Shown: piece after piece, positions 7,127-8,990 of the stretch
How positions within the stretch are numbered: position 1 is the first letter of the stretch
Layout of the letters: each line of letters starts with the position of its first letter
Assembly: GCA_937138955.1 (NCBI GenBank)
Contig: CAKZPJ010000353.1
Location: 1-8,990 of the forward strand
From: an uncultured Flammeovirgaceae bacterium
Lineage (GTDB): Bacteria > Bacteroidota > Bacteroidia > Cytophagales > Cyclobacteriaceae
Direction: 5' to 3'
Length of the DNA stretch: 8,990 bases
Notes under the pieces: model-generated
What the model saw: only the letters and a program-made list of their open reading frames with translations
Database searches by the model: none
Told to the model about the DNA's origin: nothing
Translations under genes and position numbers: made by a program

Positions 7127-7156
7127 AAAGGTAGAAACAATCTACTTAACTGCTAA
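7126..7156 (-). promoter_or_regulatory. Candidate Bacteroidota promoter of the MATE gene
   Basis: On the minus strand TACCTTTG (7133-7126) matches the TAnnTTTG -7 consensus perfectly, and TTAG (7156-7153) stands 19 bases upstream in place of TTTG (one mismatch). Transcription would start near 7119, giving a leader of about 145 bases before ATG 6973. This is the best promoter candidate in the window. Confidence 0.5.
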
Positions 7157-7227
7157 TGGAAAATGAAAAAAGAGTATATAGAAGGGAAATCAGCCTCACA
7201 GCCCTTACTTCGCTCTCCGTTTTCTAT

Positions 7228-7569
7228 CTATATTCTTTCGGCAATATCGTTGAACAGGGAGCCAAGAATGGCCATAATAACGCTAAAGGCTAAAGCCCAC
7301 CAAAAACTACTAACCGCAAATCCACTGATTAGGGCATCGGTCAAAAGAATAATAATAGCGTTGATAACAAGCAGAAATAGTCCTAACGTAAGAACAGTGA
7401 TGGGAATAGTAAGAATGACCAAAATAGGTTTAAGAACCGCGTTGAATAAGGCCAGAATAACGGCGACAACTAAGGCTGCCCAAAAGCTTGCTACGCTGAC
7501 ACCAGGTAATAGATAAGCGGTAATCATTACAGCGATAGCGGAAAGCAGCCATTTTACAATGAGTGACAT
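7228..7569 (-). CDS. Phage-holin-4_2 / YvlD family membrane protein
   Basis: A 113-residue, very hydrophobic protein with four predicted membrane helices (about 5-22, 28-50, 52-77 and 85-108). It has the family's features: a LLPGVSVASFWAAL segment after helix 1, FNAVLKPILVILTIPITVL in the middle, and a second SFWWAL before helix 4. Despite the family name (PF04020, Phage_holin_4_2), these proteins are common chromosomal inner-membrane proteins. In Firmicutes YvlD belongs to a cell-envelope stress locus. No phage genes are nearby, so a lysis role is unlikely. The ATG at 7569 is the natural start. It lies alone between the MATE leader and the propeller gene, and its function is unknown. Confidence 0.85.
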   Translation of the reverse strand: MSLIVKWLLSAIAVMITAYLLPGVSVASFWAALVVAVILALFNAVLKPILVILTIPITVLTLGLFLLVINAIIILLTDALISGFAVSSFWWALAFSVIMAILGSLFNDIAERI

Positions 7570-7619
7570 AGTTGTGGGTAGTGTTTGGTTAATTAATCAG
7601 AATAAATGTACGAATTATT

Positions 7620-7640
7620 GATGCAAAGGGTTTGCGCATC
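7620..7640. repeat. Imperfect inverted repeat upstream of the holin-like gene
   Basis: GATGCAAA, a GGG spacer and TTTGCGCATC form a dyad if two bases are bulged. It lies about 50 bases upstream of ATG 7569, where an operator or leader hairpin could sit. No clear promoter could be paired with it; low certainty. Confidence 0.25.
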
Positions 7641-7753
7641 TAACTGCCAATCAATACTATTATCTCTTCATTATTGTGTCCTCCATGGTCGTATGTATAA
7701 ATTACCCTCCCATTTATTCCATAGGAATTATTTCTCGCAGTAAACAATCCCAT
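7640..7753 (-). CDS. Possible 37-residue small ORF, doubtful
   Basis: An ATG at 7753 opens 37 codons to a TAG at 7640. The peptide contains GRVIYTYDHGGHNNEE and ends in a hydrophobic IIVLIGS. It is in the same frame as the propeller gene upstream, and that frame stays open from the propeller TAA at 7787 for 48 codons. It may be a chance frame, or a remnant of a longer propeller C-terminus. I recognise no family, and no ribosome binding site is seen. Confidence 0.15.
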   Translation of the reverse strand: MGLFTARNNSYGINGRVIYTYDHGGHNNEEIIVLIGS

Positions 7754-7786
7754 ATTCTTTTGTAAGCTTCTTGATTTCTTATTCTC

Positions 7787-8990
7787 TTAAGACAAAATAC
7801 TAGATAAATCAGCAATTAGCACCTGCCTGCTGCCGTCAGGAGCACCATTGAAACAGACTTGCTGGGAATCACGACTCCAAACTGGATGGGCATCTAATTT
7901 ACTTGGACCCCAAGAACGAGGAATATCGTAGGGCAACTTGGTAAAGACTGTACAAATAGTTTGTTCTTGTTGCGTACGTAAGTCCAGCAAGCGGATAGGT
8001 ACTTCTCCATCAGCTGTGGCAAAATCTTTTTCCATAGGGTAAGCATCCGCCAGTAAGTAACTACTGTCGGGTGTCATGCTGGGATGACCACTGCCCAGGT
8101 GTTGTTTACTTAGTATCTTGAAGTCGCTACCATGTGCTTTAAACTGGCAGAACCTCATTGTATTATCACCAAGCCAGGTTGGAGTCAAATTCATAATGAT
8201 ATGTTCGCTATCGGGGTGCCAAGTGGGATGATGACCTCCCTGAATCCAACGCTCTCGGGATATAACTTCCTGTATATTATTTCCCTCTCGATCGCAAGTT
8301 AGCAGCGCCGGGTTCCTTCCTCTTTTTTTGGTTTCAGGTAAAAAAGGGTAGCGAAGCACTAGCATGATACGCTCACCGTCGGGACTGTACTTGGTATGGA
8401 AAAAATAGAAGGTGCCATTTTGGTAAAACTCAGGGTCCGAGAGATAAGATGCTGCTTCCGCTAGGCTTACAAGTAATCGTTTTTGGCCAGTCTTAATATT
8501 TGTTTCCCAGAGGCCTTCGTTAGCAGCAGCTCCCGGCAACAGGCGTTCAAAACTTTCGGTACTAGCGGAGGTTGCTGGTGGCCCGTAAGAGTATTGCGTA
8601 ACGTTAAGATATTCTAGCGTAGGTCCAATAATGGTTTGATGTTTAACATCGAGATCGTACTGGGGCCCCGCTAAGGCTAACGTCCCTTCAGCTTCTAAAT
8701 CAATGCGAATACCTACTGCGTGCTGGCGATCAATCACATCATTAGTATATAAATAGCGGTCGCTGGCTCCCCAGTGCAAGTTGCCCCCCAACTGGTAGCC
8801 CCAGCTTCTCGTGGTATATACCGTACGGATGCTTTGCTCTTTCAGATCAATAATACAAATGTCGGCTAAATCGCCCAGCACAGCAATTTTATCCTGATAC
8901 GGTAGCCGGGTCACCGCCAGATAGCGTCCCGATGGACTCCAAGGACAAACATCGTAATAGGTATTAGTATAGAAGCCATCAGAAGGTGTT
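7787..8990 (-). CDS. PD40/TolB-like beta-propeller protein, N-terminus beyond the window
   Basis: The frame is open from the right edge for 400 residues to a TAA at 7787. A GTG at 8914 is internal, since the coding pattern continues upstream of it (PWSPSGRYLAV). Numbered from the edge, repeated blade motifs are visible: WSPSGRYLA (17-25), HWGASDRYLY (72-81), HTKYSPDGERI (198-208), HHPTWHPDSE (253-262), GHPSMTPDSS (301-310) and AHPVWSRDS (367-375). This is the six- or seven-bladed propeller of the WD40-like PD40 proteins. The histidines just ahead of four successive blade motifs recall oligogalacturonate lyases (Pectate_lyase22), where a metal is bound in the central channel; this suggests, but does not prove, an enzyme acting on a sugar polymer. 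Any signal peptide would lie outside the window. No neighbour hints at a substrate. Confidence 0.75.
   Translation of the reverse strand, partial: TPSDGFYTNTYYDVCPWSPSGRYLAVTRLPYQDKIAVLGDLADICIIDLKEQSIRTVYTTRSWGYQLGGNLHWGASDRYLYTNDVIDRQHAVGIRIDLEAEGTLALAGPQYDLDVKHQTIIGPTLEYLNVTQYSYGPPATSASTESFERLLPGAAANEGLWETNIKTGQKRLLVSLAEAASYLSDPEFYQNGTFYFFHTKYSPDGERIMLVLRYPFLPETKKRGRNPALLTCDREGNNIQEVISRERWIQGGHHPTWHPDSEHIIMNLTPTWLGDNTMRFCQFKAHGSDFKILSKQHLGSGHPSMTPDSSYLLADAYPMEKDFATADGEVPIRLLDLRTQQEQTICTVFTKLPYDIPRSWGPSKLDAHPVWSRDSQQVCFNGAPDGSRQVLIADLSSILS

Noticed and set aside
7228..7569. Holin-like gene as a sign of a prophage
   Set aside because: The family is common in chromosomes outside phages, and no endolysin, capsid, integrase or attachment site is nearby.

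Overview
The window looks like chromosomal DNA from a member of the Bacteroidota, most likely a Cytophagales-type environmental bacterium. The base composition is moderately AT-rich and the genes lack clear Shine-Dalgarno sequences. Two upstream regions carry promoter-like sites close to the Bacteroidota pattern (TTTG, about 19 bases, TAnnTTTG). The encoded proteins also fit this group: an LpxH-like phosphoesterase paired with a glycosyltransferase, a PilJ-like/PAS sensor, and a secreted coiled-coil protein. The phylum is well supported; the order is an inference. No rRNA, tRNA, CRISPR array, insertion sequence or convincing prophage was seen.

Layout, left to right. Positions 1-1580 (minus strand) hold an LpxH-like metallophosphoesterase followed by a glycosyltransferase that runs off the left edge; stop and start overlap as ATGA, so they are probably translated together. 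A gene-free stretch of about 470 bases follows, with an 11-base direct repeat at 22-base spacing. Next is a plus-strand membrane sensor (2054-3238) with a PilJ-like input, a PAS domain and a histidine-kinase dimerisation helix pair, but no ATP-binding domain. It converges on a minus-strand lipid kinase (3288-4172). A small gamma-glutamylcyclotransferase-fold gene (4288-4656, plus) diverges from the kinase and converges on a minus-strand secreted coiled-coil protein (4669-5469). To the right, all on the minus strand, are a MATE exporter (5567-6973), a four-helix membrane protein of the phage-holin-4_2/YvlD family (7228-7569), and a beta-propeller (PD40/TolB-like) protein that runs off the right edge (7787-8990).

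Most of the genes look like single-gene units with their own leaders; only the phosphoesterase/glycosyltransferase pair is clearly an operon. Envelope and lipid work is a loose theme (glycosyltransferase, LpxH-like enzyme, lipid kinase, two membrane proteins, one secreted protein), but no single pathway ties the window together.

No clear, previously undescribed multi-gene system is visible. The best leads are the sensor without a kinase catalytic domain, the 22-base-spaced direct repeat upstream of it, the propeller protein with histidines at repeated blade positions, and several start-codon or terminator oddities. Three of the longest open frames begin at TTG codons (1604, 4138, 6997); better starts were chosen for each.
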